Of a stretch of DNA of 5,393 nucleotides, positions 4,909 through 5,393 are shown piece by piece. Position 1 is the first letter of the stretch; each line of letters starts with the position of its first letter. The translations under genes and the position numbers were made by a program. Source of the DNA: Chloroflexota bacterium (GTDB taxonomy: Bacteria > Chloroflexota > Limnocylindria > Limnocylindrales > CSP1-4). Below the pieces are notes generated by a model. It ran no database searches and was not told the DNA's origin. It saw only the letters and a list, made by a program, of their open reading frames with translations. Where the stretch lies: NCBI GenBank assembly GCA_013696945.1, contig JACCXQ010000135.1, forward strand, positions 1 through 5,393, written 5' to 3'.

Positions 4909-5260
4909 GTGACGGACGTGCTCGTGATCTCAGGGCCAGCGGGGGGTTGGGGAAGTCATCGGTCGCATTCGAGGTTTCCCGCCAGCTTCAGGCCCGAGGC
5001 ACCGACCGTCCGAGCTCAGATGGATCGCTCGCGCTGTTCCGCACGCCCAGTTCACGATCGTCCGACTGGTCGCATCCGAAAGGACGCTGCTCCACCGGGT
5101 GAGGCGACGTGAGGTCGGTTCGGGCGTGGCCGCGCAGATCGCTAGCACCCGGCACCAGCTTGCCGCCCTGAAGGACGACCCCGGGTGCGAACGCTCTCGA
5201 TCGATGGTCACTCGGTCGGCGAGACAGCAGATCATGGCACTCTGGCTGCCCTCGAGCTGA
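4909..5260 (+). pseudogene. Broken P-loop NTPase/kinase-like gene with internal deletion
   Basis: The natural start is probably GTG 4909 (VTDVLVISGPAG). The P-loop is split: GPAG is in one frame and GKSSVAFEVSRQLQARG in another. The G-runs at 4942-4952 hold two G more than a clean GPAGVGKSS would need. The frame changes again near 5004-5012, where ELRWIARAVPHAQFTIVRLV begins, followed by SERTLLHRVRRREVGSG and then ASTRHQLAALKDDPGCERS. A further 2-base shift (CTCT, near 5193-5198) gives SIDGHSVGETADH. I know this order from actinobacterial-type P-loop ATPases/small-molecule kinases of about 180 residues, with the RRREVGSG lid-like motif. About 60 residues with the Walker B and NL.A.W parts are missing at 5004-5012. 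The product cannot be functional as it stands. Confidence 0.62.
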
Positions 5261-5285
5261 CCCACTATTCGGGCGGCAGAGCGGG

Positions 5286-5393
5286 TCAGTCTGGGATCAA
5301 CGGGCGCCCCGTGGCTGCCCAGCAGCGCTGGATCTCCGCAGCGAGAAGCCCGATGAACCTCTCGGCTGCGATGCGGGTCGGCTCGTCATCGAA
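5286..5393 (-). CDS. C-terminal end of an unidentified gene (partial)
   Basis: The minus strand is open from the window edge at 5393 to a TGA at 5288-5286. It gives 35 residues: FDDEPTRIAAERFIGLLAAE followed by IQRCWAATGRPLIPD. Third positions are mostly G/C, and the segment looks like an amphipathic helix (TRIAAERFIGLLAAEIQRCW) with a short tail, typical of a real protein end. The stop lies 25 bp from the end of the broken P-loop gene, so the two converge. The family is not recognisable from this piece, and the start lies outside the window. Confidence 0.5.
   Translation of the reverse strand, partial: FDDEPTRIAAERFIGLLAAEIQRCWAATGRPLIPD

Noticed and set aside
1..5393. CRISPR array or complete mobile element
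   Set aside because: No regularly spaced repeats, transposase, integrase or terminal inverted repeats are visible.

Overview
The window is GC-rich by eye, and its intact genes use mostly G/C third codon positions. The lipoprotein and membrane-protein types would fit Chloroflexota (Limnocylindria/Dormibacteria-like) or Actinomycetota. No rRNA or other decisive marker is present. The only universal gene is 13 codons of ribosomal protein L21 at the left edge, so the lineage call is tentative.

Layout. (1) Bases 1-40, minus strand: the 5' end of rplU (L21), reading out of the window, with a plausible promoter at 133-161. (2) Bases about 191-1076: no intact gene, but a small graveyard. It holds a RelE/YoeB-like toxin remnant (minus), a fragment resembling the C-terminus of a type I restriction HsdR subunit (minus), and a frameshifted end of a beta-rich C-terminal domain (plus). 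(3) Bases 1124-2374, plus: an intact 416-residue class III nucleotidyl cyclase with its catalytic domain at the N-terminus, one membrane span and a Cys-containing extracytoplasmic domain. A perfect 17-bp palindrome lies 20 bp upstream of its start. (4) Bases 2385-4397, minus: an intact 670-residue lipoprotein, a family 5 (peptide/nickel/oligopeptide type) solute-binding protein, convergent with the cyclase across only 10 bp. (5) Bases 4445-4666, plus: a small, well-coding 73-residue protein of unknown function, divergent from the lipoprotein with 47 bp between starts. (6) Bases 4667-4908: non-coding, with clustered short inverted repeats. (7) Bases 4909-5260, plus: a broken P-loop NTPase/kinase-like gene with two small indels and a missing middle. 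(8) Bases 5286-5393, minus: the last 35 codons of an unidentified gene entering from the right.

Functionally, the two large intact genes look like signalling (cyclic nucleotide synthesis with a possible outside sensor) and solute capture or sensing. The convergent arrangement does not make them an operon, so any link between them is speculative. I see no clearly new multi-gene system. The most notable points are the reversed architecture of the cyclase and the concentration of gene remnants on both sides of an intact three-gene core.
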